The translations under genes and the position numbers were made by a program. Source: Alisma plantago-aquatica (Eukaryota; Streptophyta; Magnoliopsida; Alismatales; Alismataceae). Taken from it: a stretch of 64,000 nt of DNA. The stretch is from NCBI GenBank assembly GCA_963693085.1, contig OY856409.1, forward strand, positions 239,498,558 through 239,562,557, in the 5' to 3' direction. Shown here piece after piece: positions 21,686 to 33,409 of this stretch; the first letter of the stretch is position 1, and every line of letters begins with the position of its first letter. The notes under the pieces were generated by a model. It made no database searches. It had not been told where the DNA came from and worked only from the letters and a program-made list of their open reading frames with translations.

Positions 21686-21709
21686 GGTGTGGGGTTCCAA
21701 GGTATAACA
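21686..21709 (-). repeat. Outer 24 bp of the element A LTR, beyond element B
   Basis: After element B and its second ATAGG copy, the plus strand reads GGTGTGGGGTTCCAAGGTATAACA. On the minus strand this is a typical Ty3/gypsy LTR start (TGTTATACCTTGG...). It completes the A LTR whose body stops at 3310. Confidence 0.7.
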
Positions 21710-21768
21710 TATTTCATATCACCATATTGGGTTTCATTACCATATCGGGTTTCATTACCATATCGAGT
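21710..21768. repeat. Three ~22-bp repeats next to the A LTR
   Basis: TACCATATCGGGTTTCAT-like units occur three times. The shared ACCATATCGG core is also present at the edge of the 30-bp array in the A LTR (2532-2541). They may be a target-region microsatellite. Confidence 0.6.
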
Positions 21769-22079
21769 TAGCCGGAATAGCCTTGGGCATCGAAAAAGCC
21801 GATAAACAAGAATGGACAAAAGTTGTCATTGAAACTGACTGCCAGAAAGCGATGAAGATGATAGCAGATGAAGCCAAGCAATATCCAAGGTTTGCCTACT
21901 GGTTAACGGAAATTAAAAGAGTTATGCAATGATATACGATGCAGTATAGTTGTAGAGAAAACAATTGGCTAGCTAACAGACTAGCCAAATTACATCTTAA
22001 GAGTAGATCAGATTTTCACTACTATGAAGAACCTCCGCATGAAATATTGAATGATGTATCTGTAATCACCACTTATTGA
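21765..22079 (+). pseudogene. RNase H (RVT_3-type) fragment of a non-LTR element
   Basis: A 105-codon frame with one TGA (21930-21932) begins ELAGIALGIEKADK, has VVIETDCQKAMKMI with an acidic catalytic-type Asp, and ends with RENNWLANRLAKLHL. The pattern AE/EL...IETD...R..N..A..LAK is that of the RNase H-like domain (RVT_3) at the end of plant LINE ORF2 proteins. A second such fragment occurs at 59992-60714 on the other strand. No RT is found beside it, so it is a relic. Confidence 0.7.
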
Positions 22080-22099
22080 ATAAAGAGGTGCTTCAACCC

Positions 22100-23548
22100 G
22101 ATATCGGTTTGTGCCATGATGATGTCATCATCATCAAGCTATAGACTTTCATCCCTTACTATTCTATTTCATGGATAACGGTCCTATGGAACTATTAGAA
22201 TTCATAGAATCATCAATAATTCAATAAAAATCGAAATTGAAAGTAGATCAACAAGTATAGCAAGATTGAAGGTGATTAATAACATGATTGGGTTCAAGTT
22301 ATATAACCCACCTCAAGAACAACTTCAAAGATCCAAGCTCCAAAGCTTCATGTTCCCAAGGTTTAAGATGAACTTATCAAATATCCAAGACTTGTTCACA
22401 ACTCCTCTATATGCAAATAATTACCATAGATAAGAACTTGGTGAAGAAGAAAAGAAAGGAAGAATCATAACCTGAGATTCATACTTCAGCCAAGGTTGAA
22501 GATGACCATAGCTTCACCTTAAGCTTAAGGCTCAAGCTCATCCTTTCTCCTTAACTAATATGCATGACATCTAAAAGAAAGAGAGTTGTATAATTCAAAA
22601 AGTTTCACTAGTAGGTGAAAGGAGTGGTATATATACTTGAGGCTCATGAGAGAGAGTGTATAAGAGGTGTCATCACCTTATAATACTAGGTGACACATGT
22701 CCATGCATGGTTTGGCATGTGTCCATGCATGCACACATATTTATCTTGACATGAAAAACTCTTGGGGATAATCTAGGGATAATATTTTGGCCATTAGTTA
22801 TCTTGTTGAATAAGATATTTCAACCCAACATCACTTTATTCACAAACTGATACAACTTTTCCAAGGAAAGTTGTAAACCAATATCCATCATCTTATTGAG
22901 GTGCTTAACTCGTAATGTCCTTTGATAAGAGTTGAAAAAATGATATGGGACATCCTCTATGGATTCTTGTCCAATAGGCACTCCCATGTAAGCTCTACAA
23001 CTCAATACAACTCATTTTAGGATTTCAACCATACAAATCTTCTTGGTCTTTTCATCACCAAGAATACCATCACTCAAATATGATTCAAACATGGTGAATC
23101 TTTATTTATATATCCTATAGATGATGCTAAGAGAGATTATGGAAACTCTAGAGGTGGTAATTTTCCTATCAACCCTACATTTTGGGTAAATTGCAATTTG
23201 CACCAAAATTGGTACACAAGGCACAAGTATTATTCAAACAAGCTCCAACTTGGAACTTAGGCTTTCCACAAGACACCCCTTAGCATAATTATCTCTCTTA
23301 TGATTCTAAAGCACTTGATTCACGTTCAAAATGTGACATGTTGCAATATAACCCCTCATCTTGGGTAAATTGCAATTTACACCCAAACTATCATATAATG
23401 CACAAACAGTTTGCAAATAAACTCAAACTTGAAAATTAAACTCTCCTTGAGTTTTATTTACTATTCAAAAGATTAAAACAAGTTTATAAATAACTTACTT
23501 AAGCAAAACTTCTAGTATTATGGCATAACCCAGGTCAGGGATGTTACA
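22100..23548 (-). repeat. Minus-strand LTR, probable solo or truncated copy
   Basis: The minus strand at 23548 reads TGTAACATCCCTGACC, a standard Ty3/gypsy LTR start. Leftwards it contains two copies of a TTGCAATTTACCCA-like motif and a TATA-like run (about 22628-22640) followed by a pyrimidine-rich leader. The other end is uncertain; TGTGCCATGATG at about 22113 is a candidate, but I could not find a matching 5-bp duplication. The LTR abuts a gag scrap at 23549. Confidence 0.5.
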
Positions 23549-23680
23549 CCTTCATTACCGACCATCTTATTGTCAACCTGTGCTGCCAACTCTCTTCATC
23601 TTTTAACAAATTCAGTAAAATATTTCTCAAGATTTTTTATGAGGGCTATGAAGTTTCCTCTAGTTGGAATCTAGTAAATG
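23549..23680 (-). pseudogene. Ty3/gypsy gag scrap
   Basis: The minus strand encodes YFTEFVKR, a TGA where Trp is usual, then RELAAQVDNKM, matching the common plant gag block (Y..RWR.LAAQV). Similarity is lost after about 40 codons and the LTR start at 23548 cuts it. It is the only recognisable coding trace here. Confidence 0.5.
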
Positions 23681-25914
23681 TTCCACACATACTGACCGGT
23701 AGACTAATGCATCCTATGACTTCATTGTCATCTCCTTTTTTGGTTGTACCAAGATAATGATGGCCATTCAAGTGAACTTTAGAAGAGCGCGATCAACACC
23801 TTGTCATCATCTTACACTTCAACCATGTTGGATCAATACGTACAGATCTAGAGTTTTGGATCTCCACACCCTTTGTATTTTGAGAACTTTAGGACCTCAA
23901 ATTTCTTAGGCATACATGTATATAAGAAGTGAAGTCATTTAACTATTATAGTTCCAATTTCTAGGCCTACATTTCCTTCGATTACATTTATAGTGATTCC
24001 ATTATAATCTTTGATGGTTCTTATATGACATTAGAGCTTAAACCAACATGGGTTATAAGGAGCCTAGGTGGTGGTATCATCGATACTCTAGCTTTTGGAT
24101 TTGCCTATTGGTTTGACCAGAAAGGCATGAATCGATTTGATATGGGGACACCGGTAAGGGGGGAGGGGACATTCATTATAGGATAGTGGGGCCCTTCCCT
24201 ATCTTGTTATTGTATGGTTCAACATCACCTGTAAGACCTTTAAATCGATCCACTACAAGTATCCAAACTTTTAATCCTCCCCTAGTAGGTTGAGCTACAA
24301 TAGGTTCATGATTATATAGAAATAGGTGTTGCATGCTTTGTGGGGCATAGGCTATTCAGGCTAAGGCAGGTTCATAATGGGAATATAGCATGGGTAATTT
24401 GAGGGATAGACTAACATCCCTTTCTGAAAGGAAACATTCTTTGTGAAGGGTTTGTGGTGATATTTTTATTTGCTTCTTTGATATTCAAAATGTCTAGATA
24501 TTTTTTCATGATGTAAGACATGTACTTTCATGTTTTTTAAAATAGGATCAGTCAATGAAGGTGTGATGAATGAGGCCATATAAGTTGAGTCATTGATGTT
24601 GTTTGAATAGCTACTCATATTAAGGCTTATGTCTTTCATGTTGACCTTGACTTTTTTTGGATCTAGCACCAAAGACGTATATATTGTTCTATTTGCTCAT
24701 TGTTTTCCTATGGAATGACATGAGTATTATCTCAATGGATTATATTCTTAGATGATGCTATATGTGCATGAGAATGGAGCAAATAAATGCTTATTCTGAG
24801 GGTTCACCTTCTAGTAGAAGTACCCATGATGAAACTACATGCAACACTACACATAAATAATATAGCCTAAGAAGGATGTCATACATAAACATGCCCCTTG
24901 TAAAAGGGGGCTTTGAAATATGGTGCAAAATTTTATGTAACTATAATTTCCCCTTGCATAGAAACATGGCAATGATAGGGAAATGTTTGAATTGGGAAAG
25001 GGTACAAAAAAAAATTTGCCCCTTGCCAGATCATCATTCTTAACTCATTCTTATGTTTTTGAAGTGTCGTAAAAAAGGAAAGAACAATTTGAGGGGTGGG
25101 TTGAGATTGAAAAGGCTTCATCAAGTAGTCATGAGTTAACTTTGTGAGTGGCTAGGATATACTCAGATAAAGTTCCTTACGTGTAACCATGTGGGACTTT
25201 TAACATCTAATGTCTTACCCATACATAGATATACCAGCATGTAGTTGTTAGTCATAATTGGATACCATTATGGTTTAAATAAGAAAGTCATCATATGTAG
25301 ATGAATAAACAGAGGGGTGAGGCTCCATTTAGAGGAATCATGTCTGATCTACTTCCATCCACCCTCATAGACAATATGTGGAAGCACATAGTTTTCTTCA
25401 TTTCTCCACATGTCTCCATTAGGAGTGATGATAGGTCAAAATCAAGATATCGAGTTTTATTTGACATGGTTTATGAAGGGAGGGATGATCATTCTCTTGT
25501 CTATTTTCAAGTTTGTAAGAACTTGTCAATAAATGTTGTATTTCTTATTCTTTATACAAAGTCAGGGCTTATTTATTATGCTATCTTTGTACTCAAATGT
25601 CTCAAGGTTTTGATATTATCCAATATGCCATGATGACCGGATTCTAAGTAGGTACATGATCCTCAATGATCTTTGGGACCATGTGACTTCATCTCAGCAA
25701 ATTTTTAGTACTTTCTAAAATCTTCTAGGGGGATTGTATCATCAAAAAAGGAGATGAGAATTCAACAAAATCTCACCATAGAATTTTTGGGGTCTGGAAA
25801 GAGTAGGTTTATGTAGTTCAGCTTTAGGTTGGCCTGATGTGGCTCAAGTTTGCAAAAAAAGAATTGAAAAATAGGGGATCAGAATCTTCAAGCTAATAGG
25901 GTTTTAAATAAGGT
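23681..25914. other. AT-rich intergenic DNA, no gene recognised
   Basis: No conserved motif, LTR end or splice-supported exon was seen. The longest frames (for example about 25301-25633 plus) lack recognisable domains and look like chance or long-decayed transposon sequence. Confidence 0.5.
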
Positions 25915-26160
25915 TGTTAACAAAAGGTCACAATTCACACAACATTTAGACATTGTTTTGGGTTTTAAAAAAGGGTTTACCAAGGGGTCAAAAGTTTGAC
26001 ATCATTTTGACACTATCTTGGGTTTTCAAAAGGGGATTACCAATGCATCAAGAGTTTAACAAAATTTTAATGTTATCTTGGGTTTTAAAAAAGGGTTTAC
26101 CAAGAGGTCAGGAGTTTGACAACATTTCAATTCTATCTTAAGGTTTCAAATGGGTTTATC
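25915..26160 (+). repeat. 60-bp tandem repeat, about 4 copies
   Basis: TTGGGTTTTAAAAAAGGGTT recurs at 25958 and 26078, with a variant at 26018 and a decayed copy at about 26138, so the period is 60 bp. Because 60 is a multiple of three, the plus strand reads a repeated 20-residue unit (LSWV.KKGLPRGQEFDNI). Whether it was ever coding is unknown. Confidence 0.85.
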
Positions 26161-29100
26161 ACAATCTCAATATACTTTTCAAAAAACAAGCATCTGTCCC
26201 CATTTTAGCCCACATGGATTTGACGAATATTCCCTCACATCACCACACATGTTCATGCAAGAGGTGAAATGGATGTTGTTATCTACACTAGGGATGCAAC
26301 ATACTTCTCTCCTATATAGTTCTTTGGGTTCACCAAGCTAGAGTAATACCCTTAACATACCTCATGATCACAATGACCAAAATCAATTTTTGTATGAGGG
26401 AGTAGGAAGGTTCAGGGCTAAGTATTATCTCACTTGTCTGGGGTATCTTCCATTACTAATATCCTAGTGTCTTTTTGTCTTTGCAACGTGAGTGTTGTGA
26501 TTCCATACTTATTACTGTAGAGAGGGAATAGTGTGAAGTGTAATGTATTGATTTATAAAACCAAGAACTCAAGTTTCTAATAACAAAGTAATGTGAGGGA
26601 CTTCAAATTTACATGATAGATATAAGAATAATAATGCAATTCATTAATGTAATTTTTTGAATTTTTTTTATTAAGTAGTATTTTCTATAAGCAACTTGCA
26701 AGGTAACAAAGCATATGGACCATGCATAGATTTTCATAAGCAACCTAATCAACAATCATGAAATTGTTATTCATTTAAAAGCTAGAGGAATGGGGCTAAC
26801 TTGTAATGTATGCCCATGATCCTTATTTTCTTTTTAAAACTATTTTTTATTTCTTTTTGAATGGTTAACAAAATAACTCCAAAACAACAACAAAATACTA
26901 AAAGAAAAAGAAAAGAAAGAAAGAGAAATGATGCAAACAAGACTTGAAGGTTGAAAAAGTGACTTTAAGGTTGTGAGAGGGAATACATGTAATGAGGACA
27001 TGTCAACCTTAAGAGGAAATGTAATAAAGTATTACTACCATGGCATCCAAGACAACATGATCGTGGGACCAGCCCCCCTTTCCCCAAATATCATATAATA
27101 ATGATTTGTCATTCCCTCTCACAATTTCCTAAAAATGTGTGACAAAGGGGAATACATCGATTTATGGGATACCCCTTAAATGTGTGGATGACCAATGATC
27201 TTTTAGGACTAGGCCAAATGATCACTAAGTAACATTTTTGGTCTGAGATTAAAATCCCTCATATGACATACGGTCGTGCATTCAAGAAAAGGCATGCGAA
27301 AAATGACAACCTTATAGATAAAAGACTAAATAAAAAAGGAGAGACCCTACACTACACATAGAATACCCTTCAGATGTGTGGTTCATAGATTCACGGATAA
27401 GACTGATGGGCTTTGACTTCTTTTTCAAACCACAATAGGACTGAGAATCCATAGGAAATAGGCTACATGATCACCAAGTAATAGTTTTAAATGTGGGCCT
27501 AATCATCCCTTCTATGCCTTGAGGTCATATATCCAAAAGAGGAAATAACCAAAATGGAACCCTCATTGATAGAATCCTAGATAAAAAGGAGAAATCTTAT
27601 GGAGCAAATTAGCAACACACACTCTTTCCATAAAGTCTAAAAAAGAAAAATAAAAATATAGATCTTGTCAGGAATCAAGTCCCCATCGAGTTTAGAGTAT
27701 GAAGAGGTTCATTCGTTGTAGTGAAACCAAATGGGTGTACCTCAATGGACATGACAGAAGAAAGGAGGACTCCCCACCACGTTTATAAGGTAAAATGAGG
27801 AAAATTATGACAAGATTTGTAAAGTAGGTGGAGAAGACAAAAGGAACAATTGGAGATCATGTAAGGAGTCACGTAACACATGAGGAAGGTTTAGGCACCT
27901 CATGATTCCCTTTTTGTTGCATTAATGCCAATGAGGTCCAAAAGATTTTGTTTTTATAATAGGCTTATATGTCTAAGATGAAGTGATTAGAAACCACATG
28001 AAAATCAAGCATTAGATATAAAAAAAATTATATGTGTGGTTATCAAATTAGGTTGCTCATATCTTCACACCATTGGAGAATTGGAAGGGGGATAGAGAGG
28101 GGATACAAGAATGCTAAGATAACAACATGCAAAACAGATACAAGAGATATATAATACCGAATAGCATAAACTCCAAGTTCTCATATATTCACACTATTGA
28201 ATAGGTGGAAATGGGAGAGATATAGAGATCTACATATTTGTTAGGCTCAATCTATCTTGCTTTAACATCATAGGGGGAAGAGGCAGATGTATACTCTCTT
28301 TTTCCTCTTAGATTTAGAGGTAGGAAAGAATAGATATAGGTGTTTGGATCTTGAAAGGATATCCTAAGGGAGGGGATGAAATCTCTAGCCTCAGTGTCAA
28401 TGTTTGGACAACGTCCAAGCTCTGTAAATGGGTTATCATCAAAAGTTTCTTTTTTCGTACATCTTTTGGACAACTCTCACTAGGTGTCATCCCTTTTCAA
28501 TGTTAGCTATGAGGCCATATTTATAGAGGTTAGGGGTTACCTAGGGTTAGGGTTCAAGAGGGGAGTCTCAAAGGCAAATGGGAATGGGAGGGTGCATATT
28601 AAATGGGCTTCCTCCCTTAGAGTATTCTAGATGTTTTTAACATGCAGTCTATATGAATTGGTCAATGTGAGAAGTGTAGGGAGTGTGTTGACCATTCGTC
28701 CCCATTCTAGAGCCTTTTAGATGCATTTTGATTGCGTTATTGTTGACTCAATTAAAGTAGTAAGCACAGAAGAATGTGGTGCATGACTATCCCCCGCCCC
28801 TTTTGGGGACTTCAAAGCACAGAAATGGGATGCCTAGTGGGCCCAAAATAGGCGGTAAAATAAGGTGTGTACTAAGTGTGATCCATGCCTAACTTTATCC
28901 TCTCTGGACATAATGGTCAGATTGTAAAATACATACTTGAGCTGAAAATCTTGTCTAACGTGAATGAGACCAAGCTATGGAACTATGTTGGCTCGGGCCT
29001 CGATGGCATTTCCAAATCAATGTAGTTCGTAGAAGATCATCTTTCAATTGGACATATGTTATGGTTGGCACATTTCCCTCTCTTGGAAATTTTAATGTCT

Positions 29101-29995
29101 GAATTGTATACAAATGACCTCTAATCATGAGAGACATAGAGTGTTTTTTGCTTATTCATCATGTAATTGTCAAACATATTGATTTTTGAATCTATATTGA
29201 TATTTGATCCTGGATCTAATCACCAATTCTCATATCAGTTGGATATGTTGAGTATCACACTGAATCATCTTTTTCATAACTTGACATCCCTTCGGATGTT
29301 ACTTACAGATCTAAGATGTTAGTACTACTTTCTCTCACTCTAGGGTGATCTTTAACACCTCTTAGCTAGATTTTGCTGACTATGGTAATGCAAATAGTTC
29401 ATAGTGAATATGTTTTGAACTGAAGTTTACTCACATATGTATGTCATATTCTTCCATCATTCGTATTGAAAAAATTGTCACAATTTCATTTGTTCAGTAA
29501 TTAGATTTGGCGAACTAAAAAATTGAGTGTCAACACCATATACAATCATTATTCTTCTAGATGTGTAGGAGTCAAGGTCTGTTTAGTCAAAATTTGAAAC
29601 AAGTTTCAATCACTATTCTGGAATCGGACTGGACCAACCGGTCAGACGTGTGAAGCGGTGGTCAACCTATCTAAAATCCTAAAAAATTGGTCATGTGTTC
29701 TAGTCCTATTCAAATGGTCAGAAACACGATCCAACATATCCAATCAGTTGACCGGATCAAACCAGACCGAAGCAATGGTTCAATTAGAAGAAAAAACAAT
29801 AAAAAAAACAAAACAACTCTTGGCTTGCCTAACTAATTATACAAATTCCAGATATGTGTAAGGAAATACTCACACACCCAACAACTAACATTGTTTCTCA
29901 TGACACGAGAAATATGACCGCAAAGATAAACCCTGGCCCCATGGACCCTCTAAAATTTCATGAGTTAAAGTAATTTGAGGTTATAGTTTAGGAGT
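26161..29995. other. AT-rich intergenic DNA with a diverged duplication
   Basis: No gene was recognised. Two related blocks of about 200 bp, about 27160-27345 and 27360-27595, share the order ATACCC-TT.A.ATGTGTGG, ATGATCAC(T/C)AAGTAA and TAGATAAAA...GGAGA. This indicates an old tandem duplication. A stretch at 29610-29770 is rich in CCGGT/ACCGG motifs and resembles one at 40165-40370 across the CACTA element. Confidence 0.5.
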
Positions 29996-30014
29996 CACTA
30001 GTAAAAATTGGGAC
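29996..30014 (+). repeat. Left terminal inverted repeat of the CACTA element
   Basis: CACTAGTAAAAATTGGGAC, preceded by AGT. Pairs with 39515-39533. Confidence 0.85.
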
Positions 30015-30159
30015 ATTATTCACGAGTGAGTCCTGTCACAAACCCCTCTCTACATGCCCTCACAAATAGGGACGGTTGTGGGTCTGGCCCTCACAAATGG
30101 TCCGTGAAGAGAACTCACGTGACAAATACCAGTGGCCCTCACAAATACAATTGTCACAG

Positions 30160-30435
30160 ACCAACTGACCCTCAAGAATGTTATATTGAGGGACTATTTA
30201 GCCTTCATAAATACATTTTTAAGGGACTATTTAGCCTTCATAATAACATTATTGAGGGCATGTTTAGTTCTCATAAATACATTTTTGAGGGACTTGATGG
30301 TCCTGGAGAATATATTTTTGAAGGGATAATGCCTTCATTAATATTATTTTTGAGGGGCTATGTGGTCGTCATCAATGCAATTTTGATGGTCAATCTGGAC
30401 CTTCATCAATATATTTATGAAGGACTATATTAAAT
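30160..30435 (+). repeat. 33-bp subterminal tandem repeats of the CACTA element
   Basis: About eight units of the type AGGGACTATTTAGCCTTCAT followed by AAATACATTTTTG. Each unit contains short inverted halves (CTTCAT / ATGAAG-like). The plus frame through them (HKYIFEGLFSL-like 11-mers) is a by-product. Subterminal repeats are where CACTA transposases bind (family knowledge). Confidence 0.8.
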
Positions 30436-32088
30436 GATTTAGTTATTGATTATTGAATGATTTATTAATTGTTACTATAGTGAATATCAAATTTTAAATG
30501 AAAACTTTGTATACATAACCTCAAGCAATATTTTTATACTAATTCACATGACATCATAAGAAGATTCAACACCAAAATGACACATACAAATGTTAAATCA
30601 CCTCAAACCAATTTTTGTTATTGAAGCAAAATATTATCCATACATTGCGTGCTCAACGTTGATATAAATAAAGAGTACATATTGTTCTAAATTTTGAGAT
30701 TGATGACAATCAACATATCATGCTAGAAACTCTTAAGATCTATAATGTCTCCATATCCCTACAAATGGTGTGGTGCTCTTCATCAATGCTAGACCTCATA
30801 CGGTTAGGTACTTGAATATTCTTCTCCTAAAAATGACAAATCATTATATTAATAGAATTTAAAGTTTATACATAAATCATGGTACAACAAACAACTTACC
30901 CTTATATTTCAGTTTTGGTCTACTCCAAGGTGCATTGTCCGTCGAAATCCATCATTAACTTGAAAAATATTGAAGATACAAACTTCACTGTGGATTTAGT
31001 AAATAAACCACATTAAGAACATTCACACACATTATTAAAAGGAGGCTAGTAGAAGAAAGAAATCTGAGTAAATATGAAGTAAAAAATAACATTGATACTA
31101 CATTTTGTTAAACATACACACTGGATTATCCTGTTCTATAACTTATGAGAGAACTTACCATTCAGACAAATAAGCAATTTTCCAAGAAACTAACCATACC
31201 TTATAAATAAGTAAAAAAAATTGAGGATTATCCAATATTAAAAATGGAACTGAGTTGAATATATCATGAATAGTTAGATAATCAAAAACCCTTACACTTT
31301 ATAACAAGACATTACATTAAGACATCATACATTATAACAGGCTTTCCTGCACCCAAATTAGTTGTAAGATAAGTATTTTTTGGTAAAGTAGATAGTTTTA
31401 TACTCATGTGTACTGGGAAAAAAACAATCCCTATCACGTCAAGAAACTGAGTAATCACAATGAAATAAAAGGTTGATAATACTTACGTGTAGACAAACCC
31501 ATTTGAATCCACGGCAACTAGGGCCAAAAAAAATGAACTACTCATCAAGATCAGAATATCCAACTATTTAACACTGAAAATAAATCATATTCAACTCATC
31601 CTAAGATGATATCATTCTGTTACGTTTTGACACTACAATTATTAGACTACTGAAGAAAATGGCAAATTGTTAGTACCGTTCTGTGTTATTTCCGATAGGG
31701 CAACCAAACTGGAGAAAGGGATCTGGTTTTAGACGATAGTGTTAACAGGAAATTCAAGCAATTTTTTTAATACAGTTGATAATGTACGACTTACTGAACC
31801 TCCATAACCAGAAACAACAACATAATCCTCTTGTTTTATAAGTCATGTTCTATGTGGGGATTCAAACCATCCCATCCTAATGGGCAACTATAAATGAGAT
31901 TAGAACAACACTCAAATGTAGTTACCAAAGATAGAATTTATGTTAACAATATTAAGAATGTGATGAATTTCCAGAAATGATATCAACTATCAAGAAAACA
32001 ATAGTATGGTTAAGCACACCAGTAATATGCATTGGTAGAATGGAGAGAACAAATATATTTATTGAAAAAAGTATTGTTTGAGACATAC

Positions 32089-32324
32089 CTGAATGGTTTG
32101 TTCCACAAGCAACTTTCACAATTCTTTTTGTTGAAAGTGTAGCTACTGCCCTTGGATGAGGTTGAGCTTCATAAACTAATCGTACAGAGGAATTGTTTGC
32201 ATTATACTGATAAAAATAACACTGAGTCAGAGTCGCTGCAACTTGACACAAAGAAATCAAACAAGACTCAACCTCATTGTCTGTCCCGTGTCCAAGCTGT
32301 CCATATTGTGGTAGGCCAACAGTT
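32089..32324 (-). pseudogene. RCC1-repeat gene fragment, two exons
   Basis: Exon 32273-32324 encodes [17 protein letters not shown], preceded by TTTCAG and followed by GTTGAG. Exon 32089-32206 encodes [17 protein letters not shown]...[11 protein letters not shown], preceded by TTATCAG and followed by GTATGT. YGQLGHG and the VACGTNHS blade ending are hallmarks of the RCC1 beta-propeller (RCC1/UVR8-type families). Only about one blade is present. The fragment starts 47 bp beyond the PEPC splice donor and shares its orientation. The exact parent gene cannot be named from this. Confidence 0.8.
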
Positions 32325-32371
32325 CTGAAATAGCAAATGTACATCAGTGCTGGGGCAAGAAGTATACTTAC

Positions 32372-33370
32372 AAGGCGGAAATATTCGACAAAACGTGGCT
32401 CCTGGAAGACAATTGATCGATACTCTTTTGTAGCAATCACAGCCATCTCATCCATCAGTGCACGCCATTCTGTCTTAGGAGATACTGGAGGGTGCATTAC
32501 ATGTTCGAGAGTGGAAGCTGTGAAGCGTTGAAGGGTTCTGAAGCACAGATGCTCTTCACCAAATGATTGTTCAATGACTTCACCCTAAACTGTAACCCGA
32601 AGATGGCTGTGGATAGTATCTGGCGGCTGTGACAAAATGGCAAGATGTGTGGGGCCACCTCCTCTTCCAACAGTCCCTCCTCGTCCATGGAACATTGTCA
32701 ACTTCACTCTGAATTTCTTAGCAACCTTGATCAGTTCCTCCCGAGCTTTGTACAATTGCCAGGCTGCCGAAAAACGCCCAGCATCCTTCCCAGAATCTGA
32801 ATATCCAATCATGACTTCTTGTTTTCCATCGATTTTTTCCTTGTACTAGTCAATAGAAAAGAGCCTTGCAACAGCAGCAGGTGCAGCCTCAAGGTCAGCA
32901 TGTTTCTCAAACAATGGCACGACCCTCAATGGCTTCTTCACTCGACACTCACGTTGCAGGAGTTCCACAGCTAGGACATCTGAAGGGGCAGTTGCCATTG
33001 AAATGATGTAGGCCCCAAAGTTGTCAGAAGGAAGTTTAGATATTACATGTAAAGTATCCAAAACATCAGCAATTTCTTCAGTCTTTGGAAGATCAGGACC
33101 AAATAAAGGACATTTTCCTCTAAGTTCAGATAATAACCATTCTTGGCGTTTTTCCTCTGACCACTCACGGTATGATCCAATTCCAAGATGATTTGTGATG
33201 GCATCCATTACATCTGTATGCCTATCTGATTCCTGTCTAATATCAAGTCTAACAATTGACAGACCAAAGGTTGACGCTTGGCGCAAAAAGTCCAAAAGAC
33301 TTCCATCAGCAATTAGTCTATCGCCACAAGCAAAGAGTGATCTATAACAAAGCTCGAGAGGCTCCAGAAA
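32372..33370 (-). pseudogene. ppc: Phosphoenolpyruvate carboxylase, large exon (captured, nonsense-broken)
   Basis: A 999-bp exon on the minus strand starts after TTTTTGCAG with [12 protein letters not shown] and ends FVEYFRL before the donor GTAAGT. It carries hallmark plant PEPC motifs: [62 protein letters not shown] and the catalytic [20 protein letters not shown] converts PEP and bicarbonate to oxaloacetate in the cytosol. The frame has two single-base stops, TAG at 32846-32848 in place of a conserved Trp and TAG at 32585-32587 in place of Gln, and no frameshift. The C-terminal exon with the QNTG end is absent. It lies inside the CACTA element, so it is a captured pseudogene. Confidence 0.95.
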
Positions 33371-33409
33371 CTGCAAAAATAGAAAAAGTTGAACATGTTA
33401 CTAGAAGTT

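Larger units (their letters stand above)
1..21709 (-). mobile_element. Element A: Ty3/gypsy LTR retrotransposon, 5' part only, interrupted by element B
   Basis: Read on the minus strand, the order is LTR, primer-binding site, then the start of gag running off the left edge of the window. The LTR begins TGTTATACCTTGG (21709 back to 21697) and ends GTCGTCACA at 385, so it has TG...CA termini. Its continuity is broken by element B at 3311-21680. B's 5-bp duplication ATAGG flanks the break, so the A LTR is 385-3310 plus 21686-21709, about 2.95 kb. The gag start resembles that of element B, so A is a related chromovirus-like family in the opposite orientation. The rest of A and its other LTR lie outside the window. 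Its own target-site duplication cannot be checked. Confidence 0.8.

Noticed and set aside
22100..23548. Solo LTR with target duplication
   Set aside because: The minus-strand start is convincing, but no matching 5-bp duplication was found at the other side, so solo status is not claimed.
30008..30433. 141-codon frame at the left CACTA end as transposase part
   Set aside because: It is made of the 33-bp subterminal repeats. No transposase motif.
31952..33376. Functional PEPC gene
   Set aside because: N- and C-terminal exons and one internal exon are absent, two stops are in frame, and it lies inside a CACTA element.
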